Below, piece after piece: positions 20,993 to 33,026 of a DNA stretch of 64,000 nucleotides. The number at the start of each line of letters is the position of its first letter. Position 1 is the first letter of the stretch. The DNA is from Chimonanthus salicifolius (taxonomy: Eukaryota; Streptophyta; Magnoliopsida; Laurales; Calycanthaceae): assembly GCA_013350335.1 (NCBI GenBank), contig CM023537.1, positions 47,490,111 to 47,554,110 of the forward strand, in the 5' to 3' direction. Both the position numbers and the translations under genes were made by a program. A model generated the notes under the pieces. The model was not told where the DNA came from and searched no databases. It worked only from the letters and a program-made list of their open reading frames with translations.

Positions 20993-21566
20993 ATGGCTAT
21001 GGGAGAAAGCCATGTTATTTTCAATCCTCCATTTGTTTAAATGGACTGTGCCATGACTCATGGAAATTAAAGATGTACATTGTCTTTATTTCCATTGACG
21101 GATATGGTTGGAAATAGGTGAATAGAAAATGGTCTAAACCTACGGAAGAGATATTTGAGAAATCCTCAAATTCCATGACCACTCTGCCCAAAGACCGAAT
21201 AACTTGGACTTGTAATGATATGGTTATGATTTTAGGAAATGTTAAAGCATTAAAAAGCCATCATCAATGTTGTTTCTCGGAATGAATTTGTGAGAATTAT
21301 GAGATGTGAAACAACAAAAGAGGTATGGGAAAACGCATGTAGGGATTGCCTCTTCTAGTTCAATGGATGCTTCACCTCTCTTGACAAATTGGAGAATCGA
21401 GAGTGAGGTGAAAAACTGTCTAAGTACCTCCATTGAAAGTTTCCAAGTTGTACCCTCTAAAGAAGAAGAGGATGTTGGAAAGGATCTTGATGAGGATGGT
21501 GACCTCCAAGTATCCTTTGGAACCTTATACAAGATACTTGTTTGTACAAGTAGGTTTGCACCCTAG
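20993..21566 (+). pseudogene. gag relic of element S
   Basis: Starts with ATG at 20993 (MAMGESHVIFNPPF, then a stop). After stops and frameshifts, RNEFVRIMRCETTKEVWENA recalls the N-terminal gag domain of Ty1/copia Sirevirus-like elements. The open part 21306-21566 contains a Glu/Asp-rich stretch (SKEEEDVGKDLDEDGDLQVS) matching the acidic region of the F gag (EEDNEEDLEEEDDLQES). The coiled-coil and zinc-knuckle parts seen in F are absent. No RT, RNase H or integrase follows. Confidence 0.65.
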
Positions 21567-24313
21567 TATTGGATTATACTTGCTTCATCTCATTTCATAT
21601 GCCATGTGACTTGTGCATCATTTGGAAATGAACGAATTCTGTGCATTACGTCTTGTATAGAGTGTGTATGTGATTACAAATGATCTTGTGCACATACACA
21701 ATGTCGTTTCATTCCAAGTTGCCTAACCTATATTTTATGTGGAATGAAACTTGCTCCATGCTTGTGAATGGTATTGTTGATCCAACTTTTATCAAATGTG
21801 CTTAGGTAATCCATTCATGTACCAGTCTTTTCAAGGGGTGTAACTCATTGGAGTGCTCTTGAAAGAATGGTAGGGTTGTTTATCATGTTTTAAGTGTTAA
21901 TATGATAAAAAGCATGGAAGCCGTGTGGGTGGTTGCATACCTCATTTCCATATACCTGATTTGTATATCATCTGGGAAATGAATGTATGTCATGTGTGTT
22001 TGAACTCTCATTTCTATGTACTCTTTATTAAAATACTTTTGAGAAATGGTTGCATGTTGTATGCTTTTGGTTTTCATTCGTATTCTCTTTATTTTGAGTA
22101 CATTTTGAGGAATGATTTTTGTTCACAAGAAACCATGTCTTAGCTAAAACTTGAGAATGCTGCATCTCACGACATCACACGCTTGGGCAATGTATTTGAA
22201 TTGGTAAATTAAATGTGCGCAAGGTTCTTGGATTGGATTGGATCCATATTTTCAAAATGGACTTATAATGGTATAGTAATCCATGATCCATGATTTTGTG
22301 CCTACTTTTAGTGGGTTGTATTGAAACTTCAAATGACACAAAACCTGTGTGAATGTCTATATATACACTGGCATTCAAAGGTGTATAGGTAGAGCATGAT
22401 GTATTGTGAACTTGCATACATCATAAACACACACACCTTCTCATCCCTTAATCATCAAATCTTATAGAGATGATTTGTTAACTTTCCAATGTTCTAGTGA
22501 TGTTCTTTATTAAGAAATCTATTAGACATCGGAATTGTGATTTGGAGAAAAGAAAGTTAATCATCTCCAAATCCGTCTTGGCTTGCATTCATGGTTGAAT
22601 CCTTTTTATGTGCCTTGAGATTTGTCACATACAGTTTTGAATGCAACCTTGGGACTGCACCATAGAGGATTGGCTTTCAAAGATCAAGAAATGCCAAAAT
22701 CTGGATTGATTGGAATTGTGAAAGCCATTTTGATTGGGAAGTCCAAATCTGAGGACTTGGTACAGTGTGCTTTCAATTGTTGAGCACAGGTGAGCAGGTC
22801 TTGGAAATTGATTGGAAGAAATGCCTACATCTTTCAATGTTAAGGAATTTCCAAGGGTTTGTGTTTTGGGATAAAACTCAAACTATTTTTCAGATCTTCT
22901 TCTTTGAATCTGAAAATTTTGGGCTAAGGTAATTGTTCATTCTTATACTCTTCATTGTAGTATGATATGTTGAATGAATTAGTTACCTTGGTAGGTTGAT
23001 GCATTGTATTTGGATTAGTATAAATCTATGTATCATACCTGTGTTTTGAAGATCAACCGGAATTTCTTGTAAACCATACAGTTTTGGTTTTGTATTCATT
23101 GGGCTGGCTGGATTCTTCATGATTTCATGAATTGTGTGCATACTTGATGTCATAACTTATGTTGTTCATTATGTTCTTCACTCATATGTTCTAATCATGG
23201 TATATTTACTATATGAGTGATTCCCTCCTCTAGCATTCATAACTTATGTTTTCAAAAGAATGAATATCTTTGAAAATGCATATGGCTCCTGCTTTTCATT
23301 CCTCCTTCTCTTAAGTCCAACAATTGGGACTTGTTGAAGCACACTGATTTTGGTGCTTAACACCCTTTGTCAATTTATGACAAAAAGGGGGAGAGAGTTA
23401 GAAGCTTGAAATAAAGCTTATGTTGGGGGGAGAATGTAGAAGCTTGATGTAAGCTTCGAAGAAGAAGCTCAAGCTTTGGAGGAAAAACTTAAAGATCTTA
23501 GGGAAAGAAGATCTTTAAGGGCGGAGAGTCTACGATTAAGGGAAGATTAATCATATGAATAACGGGGTTTTTAGTTCACAAATTTATGAGGAGTAATATG
23601 TTTTATATTACTATATATATGACTAACATTTAAGGGAGAGATCTATGCTTCCATCTAGCTTGTGTGTACAGGTACTTTGGCACATCTTAAGGGAGAGAGG
23701 ATTTGGCACATGATGATTAAACATCAATGGAGATTGGGGGAGCACAAAATTTGTGCTGTGTAGCATCTATCACTGGTCATGACAGATGGAGGAAGGATGA
23801 TGCAAGCTTGGAGAAAAATAAACTTAGAGGCAACTAAGCTAATGGGGCAGATAATCTGGAGAAGCTAGAAAATATAACTTACTCCATGGGGGAGATGAGT
23901 CGAAGAAGCTAAAAAGATAGATTGGAGATTGGAGGATCAGACTCAAGAGAAGCTAGGAAAATTAGCTTGATCCATGGACGAAATTAGCTAAGCTGGAATT
24001 TAACTTTTGCAGGGGCAGATAAATTTGGATGCATAAGAAGCATGCATTAGTCCATGGGGAGATTTAGTGAGTTTGGATATAAACTCATAGATGCACTAAA
24101 TGCAAGAAGCATGGGGAAGTGCTTGAAATCCAATTCCTTCAAAATGAAGGGGAACTCAATGTTTACCTACTAATCTTTGTCAATTGTAGGACAAAATGGG
24201 GGAGAAATTAGTAGAAGCTATTAGACGTCAAAACCCATTATGGGGGAGTAATTGGTAAGATTGGAAGAAGCCTAAGTGCTTGAACCCCTTGGAGAGTAAA
24301 GGGCAATAGGGAG
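21567..24313 (+). other. Non-coding 3' region of element S with repeated polypurine motifs
   Basis: About 2.7 kb without pol. It is homologous, inverted, to F at 58649-60500 and 38106-39214; an example is the 'ggattggattggatcc' block near 22230, matched at 59128-59145. From 23380 on, GGGGGAG motifs recur (23387, 23427, 23890, 24197, 24244), often as GACAAAA(A/T)GGGGGAGA, with many AAGCTT words. Repeated polypurine motifs upstream of the 3' LTR are a known feature of Sireviruses. The 3' LTR of S is missing. Confidence 0.65.
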
Positions 24314-24376
24314 AAGCAATGGACATGGGAAAATGTCTATGCTTGGCAATGGACATGGGATAATGTCTGTGCTCGG
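24314..24376. repeat. Short tandem duplication at the S/B junction
   Basis: Two copies of a ~31-bp unit, GCAATGGACATGGGAAAATG followed by TCTATGCTTG, differing at a few bases. It lies between the end of S sequence and the broken end of B, so it may be filler DNA made during end joining. Confidence 0.7.
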
Positions 24377-24403
24377 AGTTTAGGACTTCAAACTCAAAGA
24401 AGA

Positions 24404-25381
24404 GTGGGGCCTTCAAGAACATTAAGTCTCCCACCTTAAACTCAAGGAATCTCCTTCTCTTGTCAGCGTAGCTCTTCTGATGACTCTGCACTGTGAGCAA
24501 ATGTTGTCGTATCATCTTGATCTGTTCCTTGGTTTCTACAACCAGATCAGGTCCAATAAGAGCAGGCTCTCTGGCCTCTGTCCAACACACTGGTGATCTC
24601 CACGGTCTACCGTACAATGCCTCAAATGGAGCCATCTTGAGACTTGCATGGTAACTATTGTTGTACGAGAACTCAACCAGTGGTAAATGATCTTCCCAAC
24701 CACCTTTGAAGTCTAGCATGCAAGTTCTTAACATATCTTCCAATGTCTGTATTGTCTTCTCTGACTGACTGTCAGTTTGTGGATGGAAAGTTGTGCTGAT
24801 CAACAAGTTGGTCCCATAGCCAACTACATGCTCTGCCACACCCTGCCAGTGAATTGGCCATCTCTGTTGGACACAATAGTCCTGGGGATATCATGTAGCC
24901 TGATGATATCCTTGATATATCGTCGTCCCAAAGTCTCAGATGAATTTGTCATCTTGATTGGGAGAAAATGTGCAGACTTGGTCAATCGATCTACCACAAC
25001 CCATATTGCATCGTTGTCCTTTGATGACCTTGGCAACCCTGTCACAAAATCCATGGAAATATGTTCCCATTTCCATTCCAGCACTGATAAGGGTTTGGGT
25101 AATCGTGGTGGTTTCTGATGTTCTGTCTTGACTTACTGACAAGTCAGGTAACGAGCAACAAAATTCGCTACATCTCTTTTAAGTCCATGCCACCAATAAT
25201 GTCTCTTCAGATCATGGTACATTTTGGTGCTACCTAGATGAATGGAGAGTTTTGTCTGATGAGCTTCAATCAATAGCTCTCTCCTGCAGCTTTGAGGCAC
25301 ATATGTCCTGTCTCTAAATAAAAGACATTGTCCATGTCGTAATTCCCATTCCGGTACAACCTCACCAGTAGACATCTTAGC
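24404..25381 (-). pseudogene. Integrase relic of element B, C-terminus lost
   Basis: The zinc region (HQTKLSIHLGSTKMYHDLK ... VARYLTCQ) is open at 25133-25375. The catalytic core is at 24824-25084 ([19 protein letters not shown], where the usual second-Asp context has Asn beside it). A frame change leads to 24404-24839 with [15 protein letters not shown], which keeps the glutamate, and VGDLMFLKAP. The open frame then runs on into unrelated sequence to 24228. No chromodomain. About the last 130 residues of the family protein are missing. Confidence 0.88.
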
Positions 25382-26866
25382 CTATATTTCTTCCACTTCC
25401 AGATTTGTCCGTTGTTCTTGCTCAATCTTGGAAAACATGCTAGACCGTACCATCAGATTATACATACTTCCATGGTCCTTGATGTACAAATTGAATTCCC
25501 GGATGGTGGTCAACATCTCCCATTCCTTCATAATCAAACTGGCCACTGTTGCATGTGTCATGCGATTGAGGGCATCTACCACTTTGTTTGTCTTGTCAGG
25601 ATGATATCGAAGTGCGAACTCATAATCTTGCAGATACTCCATCCATTTGCGCTACCTCATGTTGAGTTCCTTCTGATCAAATAAATACTTCAAACTCTTA
25701 TGGTCAGAAAATAGTTCAAATTTCTCACCATATAGATAGTGTCTCCAGCTTTTGAGGGCGAACGCCACTGCGGCTAATTCCAGATCATGTGTGGGATAGT
25801 GGCGTTCATGTATTTTCAGCTGCCTTGAACCATAAGCCACTATATGATGACTTTGAGTAAGAGAACACCCAAGTCCTTCTCCTGAAGCATCACAATATAC
25901 TTCATAGCCCTTGCCTCTTTCCGGCAAAATAAGAATAGGAGCAGTCGTAAGCTTCTCATTCAGGTCTTCGAACCTTCGGTTACATACATCAGACCACTCA
26001 AATTTGACTCCTTTCTGAGTGAGTCTGGTGAGTGGAGTTGCAATCTTGGAGAAGTCCATAATAAACTTCCGATAATAACCACCCAATCCCAGAAAGCTGC
26101 GGAGTTCAGTCACATTCTTCAGAGCTTTCCAGTATCTAACTGCTGCCACTTTAGCCGGGTCCACGGCTATTCCTTCCGCTGATATGACATGTCCTAAGAA
26201 ATTGACCTCAGATAGCCAGAACTCGCACTTGCTTGCTTTGGCATATAATTGATTCTTCTTCAAAGTGACCAGGACTATCCTCAGATGTTCAGCATGATCC
26301 ACCCTACTTGTGGAATAAATCATGATATCGCCGATGAAGACAATTACAAACTTGAGCAAATAAGGATGGAAGATTTTGTTCAACAGATCCATGAACACAG
26401 CTGGCTCATTGGTGAGTCCAAACGGCATGACCGAGTTCTGAAACCGTCTTCTCTATGTCTTCATCCCTGACATAATTTGATGGTAGCTTGACATCAGATC
26501 AATCTTGGAGAAATGATTGGAACCTCTGAGTTGATTGAATAGATCATCAATTCTGGGTAGAGGGTACTTGTTTCTAACTGTCAGTTGGTTCAATTTCTGA
26601 TAATCTACACACATCTGAAGCGTACCATCCTTCTTCTTCACAAATAATACGGGTGCTCCCCAAGATAAAGTGTTATTCTGGATACATCCGAGTCCGAGTA
26701 ACTCATTAATTTGTTTCTTCAGCTCAGACATCTCTGTTGGGGCCACCTGGTAAGGAGGGAATGATACTAGAGTAGTGCCAGGATATAGCTTGATCTCGAA
26801 ATCAATCTCCCTCTTTGGAGGCAAACCAGGGAGTTCTGTCCGGAATACCTCTGCGTACTCTTTCAC
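25382..26866 (-). pseudogene. Reverse transcriptase / RNase H relic of element B
   Basis: N-terminal RT is open at 26453-26866 ([40 protein letters not shown]). A 258-codon open stretch at 25652-26428 holds the RT palm and RNase H. Its catalytic box reads FIGD at residues 31-34 instead of FIDD, so the first metal-binding aspartate of the pair is lost. RNase H blocks ([40 protein letters not shown]) are well kept. A stop after KELNMR and a frame change lead to 25382-25642, ending the RNase H/linker. Confidence 0.9.
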
Positions 26867-26988
26867 TATTTAGGTAGTTCAGCCATTGGCGCCTTGTCTA
26901 GTCTGATGTTGTTCAGTACTAGACGATTCATTTCTTCGTGTAATCTCCTGGTCATTTGAATGCTCTGTCTATCGGCATGTACCACATA

Positions 26989-27369
26989 TCATTTTCCTTC
27001 GGGTGACCAAAATATCACCCTGCGAAGATGGCAGTCAATGCTAGCTTGGAAGTTAGCCAACCAATCCATGCCAAATATGATGTCGTACTCTGTCATCTCG
27101 AGTACCAGATAGTTGCACTTAAATATGAACCCAGCAAGTTCAGTGTCTACTGAAGTGCATATCAGACCCAGTGATGTGTCTCCAACAGGGGACACAATAG
27201 TAAGTGCGGTGGACAATTGTTGTACTAAGGTGCCAGTAGCAGATATGAAGGCAACAGATATAAAGGAGTGAGATGCTCCTGAATCAAATAATGCAAAAGC
27301 ATAAGAACTACCAATTACTGTCATACCTTGAATCACCGAGTGATCCACCGTCTCTGGAGGAGGAGTCAA
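26989..27369 (-). pseudogene. Aspartic protease domain of element B
   Basis: A 126-codon open stretch with the catalytic Asp-Ser-Gly-Ala at residues 29-32 and a conserved [19 protein letters not shown] near residues 94-112. It is the best preserved part of B. A frameshift joins it to gag upstream, and a stop after WSPEGK (expected continuation: R/Y-V-V-H) separates it from RT, so it is scored as part of a defective gag-pol. Confidence 0.85.
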
Positions 27370-27396
27370 AGTATACAGTCGTCCAGATCCTGTTGG

Positions 27397-28466
27397 AATA
27401 GGTGCCTATCCTGTCTGGTTATATGCTCTGGATGCTTGAGAATGAGCTGGTCGAGCTGGAGGATGGAAGAAACCCCTATAGTGAGGAGGTTTATTGTTCT
27501 GTTGACACTCCCTCTTGAAATGACCCTGCTGGCCACACTGGAAACAGGTGCTATCACCTCGAGGAACCTGAGAGACGGATCCTGATTTGGAGGGCTGATT
27601 GGGGCGAAAACCTCTAGTGGACCTAGTAGAAGGTGATGGTCTCCTAAAGTTGGGTCTGAATCTCTTGTTCGGGCGGAAATCATTTCCCCCGCTTTGACCT
27701 CGGCGGTTATCCACAAACTTGACCGTTTCCATCAGCTCTTGCTCAGCTATACTAGCCCGACTAACCACTTCCGCCAAAGTAGCTAATTTGAATATTGTGA
27801 CATTGGCTCTTAAGCTAGGTCGCAGGCCTCGTTCAAACGTCCGAGCCTTATTGTATTCTGTGTCTACCAAGTACAAAGCATAACATGATAGACGGAGAAA
27901 CTCTTGATAATAATCCGCAACTGTTATGGTGCCCTGAACCAGAGATATGAACGCTTGTGTCTAGCGCTCCTTTTCCTCCTCTAAAAAATAAATATCCAAA
28001 AACATTCCAACGAACTGGTCCCATGTCGTCTCGGTCCTTTCCCCCCTGGAATCTATGCTTGCTGGGTTCTATAACTCTCCACCATTTGCCGGCATCATCC
28101 ACCAATTGTGAGGTAGCCAACAGTATCCGGTCCTCATTACCGGTGATCTTGAGCAGCTTCAAGATTTTTGTAATGTTCTCAACCCAGTTTTCTACTTCTA
28201 CGGTCCCTCTTTCCCTTTGAAATAAGGGGGACGTTGTTGCTGGAAATCCCTGACCATATTCCGGTCCTGTGATTCATTGGAGGTTGCGCCTCCATTGTCG
28301 TTCTGATGTTGTTGTAGAACAGAACTGACTACCGCCTGTACTAGGCTCTGCAGCTCAGGAGGTACTTAAGGAATGTTCACGCTATTTTGGTCTTCTTCCT
28401 GGTGTGGGTGTTGTACTCTTTCCTCTTGATGCAGGTTTGTCGGGTATTTCTTATTCTCGAAGGCAT
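27397..28466 (-). pseudogene. gag relic of element B, zinc knuckle intact
   Basis: The probable family start codon survives (ATG, complement of 28464-28466), followed by MPSRIRN; frameshifts soon after. VRDFQQQRPPYF-type sequence follows near 28210, then KLLKITGNEDRILLATSQLV (from 28162), the WW core, and ARTFERGLRPSL in 27406-27876. A perfect CCHC zinc knuckle, CFQCGQQGHFKREC, lies at residues 111-124 of that stretch, just after a basic Arg/Asn-rich region. This nucleocapsid-like part would bind element RNA. Confidence 0.87.
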
Positions 28467-28883
28467 TTTCCTAAGTCAATGAAATATTGCTTCATTTAGT
28501 TTTCTCATAAAGTTTTGTGTTTACATAGTTCGGGAAATTGCCAAATCAGCATCTTGTATTTCTTGTTTTGGGGAATTTTCCTATCTATCACATATTGTTT
28601 CTCATTTTGGAGAAATCCTGGTGTTTCTTGTTTCGGGGAAATATGTCCTACTTGCTATGTTTGATAAATTCATACTTATAGTGATTGTCTTTCCCTTGCT
28701 TGTTATTCTTCTCATTAAGTGTTGTTCTCAGATTGAATGCTTACAGTCTGATTCTCAACAAAGTATATTAATCCGGCCCCCGTGCAGCAGTCTCCGAAGA
28801 GTCGGTCAGTTGGGATTCTTATCTTGTCAGTGAGACATGATATCGTATTAAACCTATTTTGAAAGATTCACATTTCCGGTTTC

Positions 28884-28895
28884 GCTCTGATACCA
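28884..28895 (-). promoter_or_regulatory. Primer-binding site of B (tRNA-iMet)
   Basis: The complement reads TGGTATCAGAGC, a perfect plant PBS, two bases from the LTR edge at 28898. Confidence 0.93.
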
Positions 28896-28897
28896 AC

Positions 28898-31422
28898 TGT
28901 AACGTCCCGCCCTTTTTCACACGCCAAAAATCAGAGTATTATTTTTTTTTAAAATAAAGAATGAGAGAGTGTGGGAACGTCACGACGTGAGTTAAGTCCG
29001 AGTTTCAAAAACCTGACCCTTAACTGGCCACCAATACGTGTGCATGGACCAAGTCCACTAAAACAGTTCACACGCTTACAAATATTTGTGGAATAAACAT
29101 ATGGAAAAGACTTCATCCATAACCATGACATCAATATTAAGCAAGGAAGTCAATTGCATAAATTTACTGAAGTTTAAATATCCAAATATATCATCAAACC
29201 ATAGCAAAATAAACTAAGTTATTACAATTCCAAAATGCCAATTATCTCAATACATTGTTCCAAAATCAATTAAGTAAAATAAACATAAAAACTGCCCAAG
29301 CTCCTAAGCTTGGCTTCCTTCACGTCCCATGTCCTTTCCATTCCCTGTTCCATCATTTAAAGGATAGAAGTAGGGCGTCAGTCAATCCGCCCAATAGGAA
29401 TTCCAAATAGGGTTATATACACATAGGATCTATATAAAAATCAGAATAAGTACATCATATCAAAACTGTAAACATATCATAGTACCAAAAACAGCGCATA
29501 ATAATCATATCCAAATCATGCTAATGTATGTGTCATGCCATGGGTGTCATATGCCAATGATCCCTCACCCAATCTCCATATCCAATCACAATACATATCG
29601 TATCAATAGTTTCTTTGATAACATAAAGCCATATCAAGGTATTCCCTTGGCCATTTACATTTGCAGTGTTTCGTGATGGCACCACCAGGTCACTGTTATA
29701 CCTCCCCACGTATGTTAATCGGAATTACCGATGGAGCGTGGACTCCTCCATCTGCGCAGGGTTTTTGGACTAGTTACCCCGGAGCTCTTTGGCCCAAATT
29801 ACGCCGTACCTCAATCTAGCAATCCCGGACAAGGCCAACATATCAATGGTTACATAGCTTCTTCCAAGCCAGTTTTCAAGCCCCAAGTCATGTCCTAATA
29901 GGTCATAACTTGGCTTGTTGTTCCATATACCCCTTCCAATACCATGCATGAGATCATGAATGCCATAATGCCTTTTTATTTCAAATCACATGATACCATC
30001 AAAAATAGTTCATAATCATATACATTTCATAAATCAAAGTACGCCATCATGTTGGGAAATACAAAATCAATAACACAAATATATATAAGATCCACATGTA
30101 TTTCAATAAGGTAAGAATCCTACCAAATCCCAGTACACTATCTTTGTTGTCTGCGAAGATTCCATACGACGATCACGTCACAACCAAATCGCTGACCTTT
30201 TTGTGAAATCTCTTTACCTTAATGAATTTAATCACATACTTCTGTCAATTTGATTATCCATATAATTTCTATCATCTCCTACGTCTTTCCAGATACACTT
30301 AAGTTTCTGAAAACATCTTAAAAAAAAATCAACTTTTCAATTCAGTCGACTGAATCAGGAGTTCAGTCGACTGAATCATACCCAGATACAGTGTTCTGCC
30401 TTACCGCAAACTTTCAGTCGACTGAAATACACATTCACTCGGCTGAAAACCAACTCAGTACTGTTTATTCCGTGACTCGTTACCTATCAGTCGACTGAAT
30501 AACAGATTCAATCGGCTGACTCTGAGTCAAACCCTTTGTATTCTCAGTCAATCCTCTTTCAGTCTACTGAATCACAGATTCAGTCTACTAACTTTGGATC
30601 AGTTTTACTGTGTGTTCGGCCAGTATAGATTCAGTCGACTGAATCCATGATTCAGTTGGCTGAATCATCTACCAATAATTTTCGTGTTTGATAAGTAATC
30701 ATTCAGTCGACTGAATCATAGATTCAATCGGCCGAAACATGCCAGATCCCTTTTCTTATTTGTTACGTCTATGTTCAGTCAACTGAATCCCAAATTTAGT
30801 CGGCTGAAACACGAATAAACCTTATATATTTTACTCTTGTCCATGTTCAGTCGACTAAATCACAAGATTCAGTCGGCTGAAACTCCCAGAAACATATTCC
30901 TGATTCGTCCAATACCAGTTTAGTTGACTGAACCCCTGATTCAGTCGACTGACTGTTTGTCTGTCTCTTTAGTTCGATTCTTTGGCTAGACTTTTCTTCA
31001 TGGAATCCATTCCTTATTAATTTAAAGCATATTTAACATCATCCATACAACTCTTAGTTGGTTTTACTCTACCCTCTAGCCGAAGCTAAAGTCTTTTTCA
31101 TAACTATTCAATCTTAACATCTCAACATGGATTCGAATATCATCATATGTTTGTTTTCAACCTTTAATCATTCCTTAATTGGATTTCTAATTTCCATGGC
31201 CTTAAAACATTTTACCCATTCCATTTCATCCATTATGAAATCCATAGATTCGGCCACTCCATGGCCAAGCTATGGTTTCCTCTTAATTTTAATCCTATAT
31301 TATCCTCATACATTTTCCCGTCTCCTTCTTTCTTTTGCTCTGTCTTTACTCGTTACTCCTTCTCCTTCCTTGTTGCTTCACTGATCCTCTAAGTGTAGAG
31401 ATGGAGAGAGAGAGACAGAGAC

Positions 31423-31459
<37 letters not shown>

Positions 31460-32282
31460 TCTTTATTTCAATGAGATAGAGTCGACCAAGGGGTGTGAGC
31501 AGCCCCTTGGTTGTGTCCCTTTGTATACCAGCCTAACCCCTCTCAGTTCCCTTCAATACTATTTATCCAACCAAGGAGTCCCTTGGTTTAACCAAGGAGA
31601 CCCTTGGTCTTCCAACGTGTGTACTTTGAGCTTCCTCCATTGAGATGGAAACCCTCCATCTCCCTCTTAACTCACTTTGAGATGGAAGTCTCCTCAACTT
31701 CCATCTTAACTCATACTTAATTCATTTGAATTCGCTTCCAACTCAACTCAAGTAATTTAATCTCCAACTCGAAATAATTCAACTCAACAACACCTTAATT
31801 CGACTAGACTCACTCATGGTTGACCAAGTCAACCATGCCTTAGCCGACCATGCACCATATTGCATTTAGGTCCCACCTTGGCCATGTCACTCGATGATGT
31901 GGCTCTTTGTCTTAGTTGGCTTCCATGTATGTCACATGGCAATGCCACCTCACATACATGCCACCTCACTTGATGAGGTGGATTTATGCATTGGGTCTTG
32001 GGTAGTTGACCCAATTAATTTAACCTTACCCATTTACCTTAAAATCAGTTCATCTATGACCCATTGGGTCCCAATTGGGCAATTGACCCATTTAATTACA
32101 TTTACCCAAATACTTTCAAATCAAATCCTATCCATGATCTATTGGATCTTTATTAGGTAATTGACCCAATTCCTTACCTACTTAAGGTCCATTTCAACCA
32201 TCTATATTAAATTCAATAAATTTGTAATTCAAGCTAGACCAAATCCATTATATTACATGTGATGAAAATTCGGGGTGTTACA
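28898..32282 (-). repeat. 5' LTR of element B (3.39 kb)
   Basis: Bounded by TGTAACGTCCCGCCC and CGGGGTGTTACA (complement of the family ends). It contains, in plus coordinates, the single GGAGCGTGGACTCCTCC unit near 29735, a TATA-like site (complement of about 30073-30087), the TTCAGTCGACTGAA array (30341-30953) and a GA microsatellite (31411-31455). The 3' LTR is missing, so age cannot be estimated from LTR divergence. Confidence 0.93.
30341..30953 (-). repeat. TTCAGTCGACTGAA palindrome array in LTR B
   Basis: About 610 bp with roughly twenty palindromic units, mostly in close pairs (TTCAGTCGACTGAATC, then GATTCAGTCGGCTGAAA) separated by non-repetitive spacers. The spacers are conserved with those in the solo LTR and LTR D (e.g. 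'actgtgtgttcggcca'). Many perfect units remain, more than in the solo LTR. Confidence 0.9.
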
Positions 32283-33018
32283 CCAGCAACTGGAATCCAT
32301 GCAAGACCCTCAAACACTTCCCACACATGTAAACTTAGTCCATTTATTTAAAATTAAGGAAAAATAAGAGTTGAGTCACTACATCATCACCACTCCATGA
32401 CAAGGACAAGGTGCCTAGTGTTTACAATCATTACATCTAGTATCTTGCAAACTATATCTCCCTCCTAAATGGGTAGTGTGTTGCAACTGCATCAGGGCTA
32501 ATGTTTTAATGTGTTAAAACATTGTTGTATCAAGTTTTAAATAACGATGTGTGGTTGAACGTTGTGATCTAGATATCATTGAATTTATGAATGGGTTGAT
32601 TTTCTACATTGACCAGTTGAAAAGGCCCCAAATCCCATTTGATACATGTGAAAATTTTTGTGGCACGTGCCGTACAGATTCTTTATTTGGAGTTTTGAAA
32701 TAGGACGGATGGATTTCTTATGGGAACACTACTCTGCAAATAAAAGTAGAATCATCAACCTCTCACGTAGAGGAACATGGTTTGCCAAAGCTGTTCAATT
32801 TGATAATAAAAAAAATCAGCTTTACCCATTTTTTGTAATATTAAATTGGATATAAAAATTCTTTTAGATATGCTGACATTTAGTATACAACTAATTTTGA
32901 AAAGAAAAAAATCCTTTCATCTTATAAAGCAAATATGGTTATAAATGCATTATGGCTCAAACTTTAAAATATTATAAGAAGTTTTAATTCTTTTGATAAA
33001 TATTTATTATTGTAATTA
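32283..33018. other. Intergenic sequence, no feature recognised
   Basis: AT-rich sequence between B and the SINE. No long open frame with a recognisable motif. The stretch at 32658-32855 is open for 65 codons but is low in complexity and shows no family motif, so it is not called a gene. CCAGC at 32283-32287 is the presumed right target duplication of B. Confidence 0.4.
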
Positions 33019-33026
33019 TAAAATCG
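33019..33026. repeat. SINE target-site duplication, left (TAAAATCG)
   Basis: Exact 8-bp match to 33201-33208, placed at the A-rich tail end of the SINE. Confidence 0.75.

Larger units (their letters stand above)
24404..32282 (-). mobile_element. Element B, chromovirus of the A/C/D family, minus strand, 3' end missing
   Basis: Reading on the minus strand: complete 5' LTR (28898-32282), PBS, gag, protease, RT, RNase H, and integrase broken off near 24404 (KVGDLMFLKAP). Chromodomain, polypurine tract and 3' LTR are absent. The outer right end is original (GTTACA complement plus presumed target base CCAGC at 32283-32287), but the left partner of the duplication is lost. All reading frames are damaged, though less than in A; RT-RNase H has a 258-codon open stretch. 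Confidence 0.92.

Noticed and set aside
30341..30953. Repeat-spacer-repeat appearance suggesting a CRISPR array
   Set aside because: Units are short degenerate palindromes of variable spacing inside a plant LTR, spacers are conserved between LTR copies, and no cas genes or prokaryotic context exist.
32658..32855. A 65-codon open frame in the gap after B
   Set aside because: No recognisable motif, poor start context and AT-driven composition; not distinguishable from chance.
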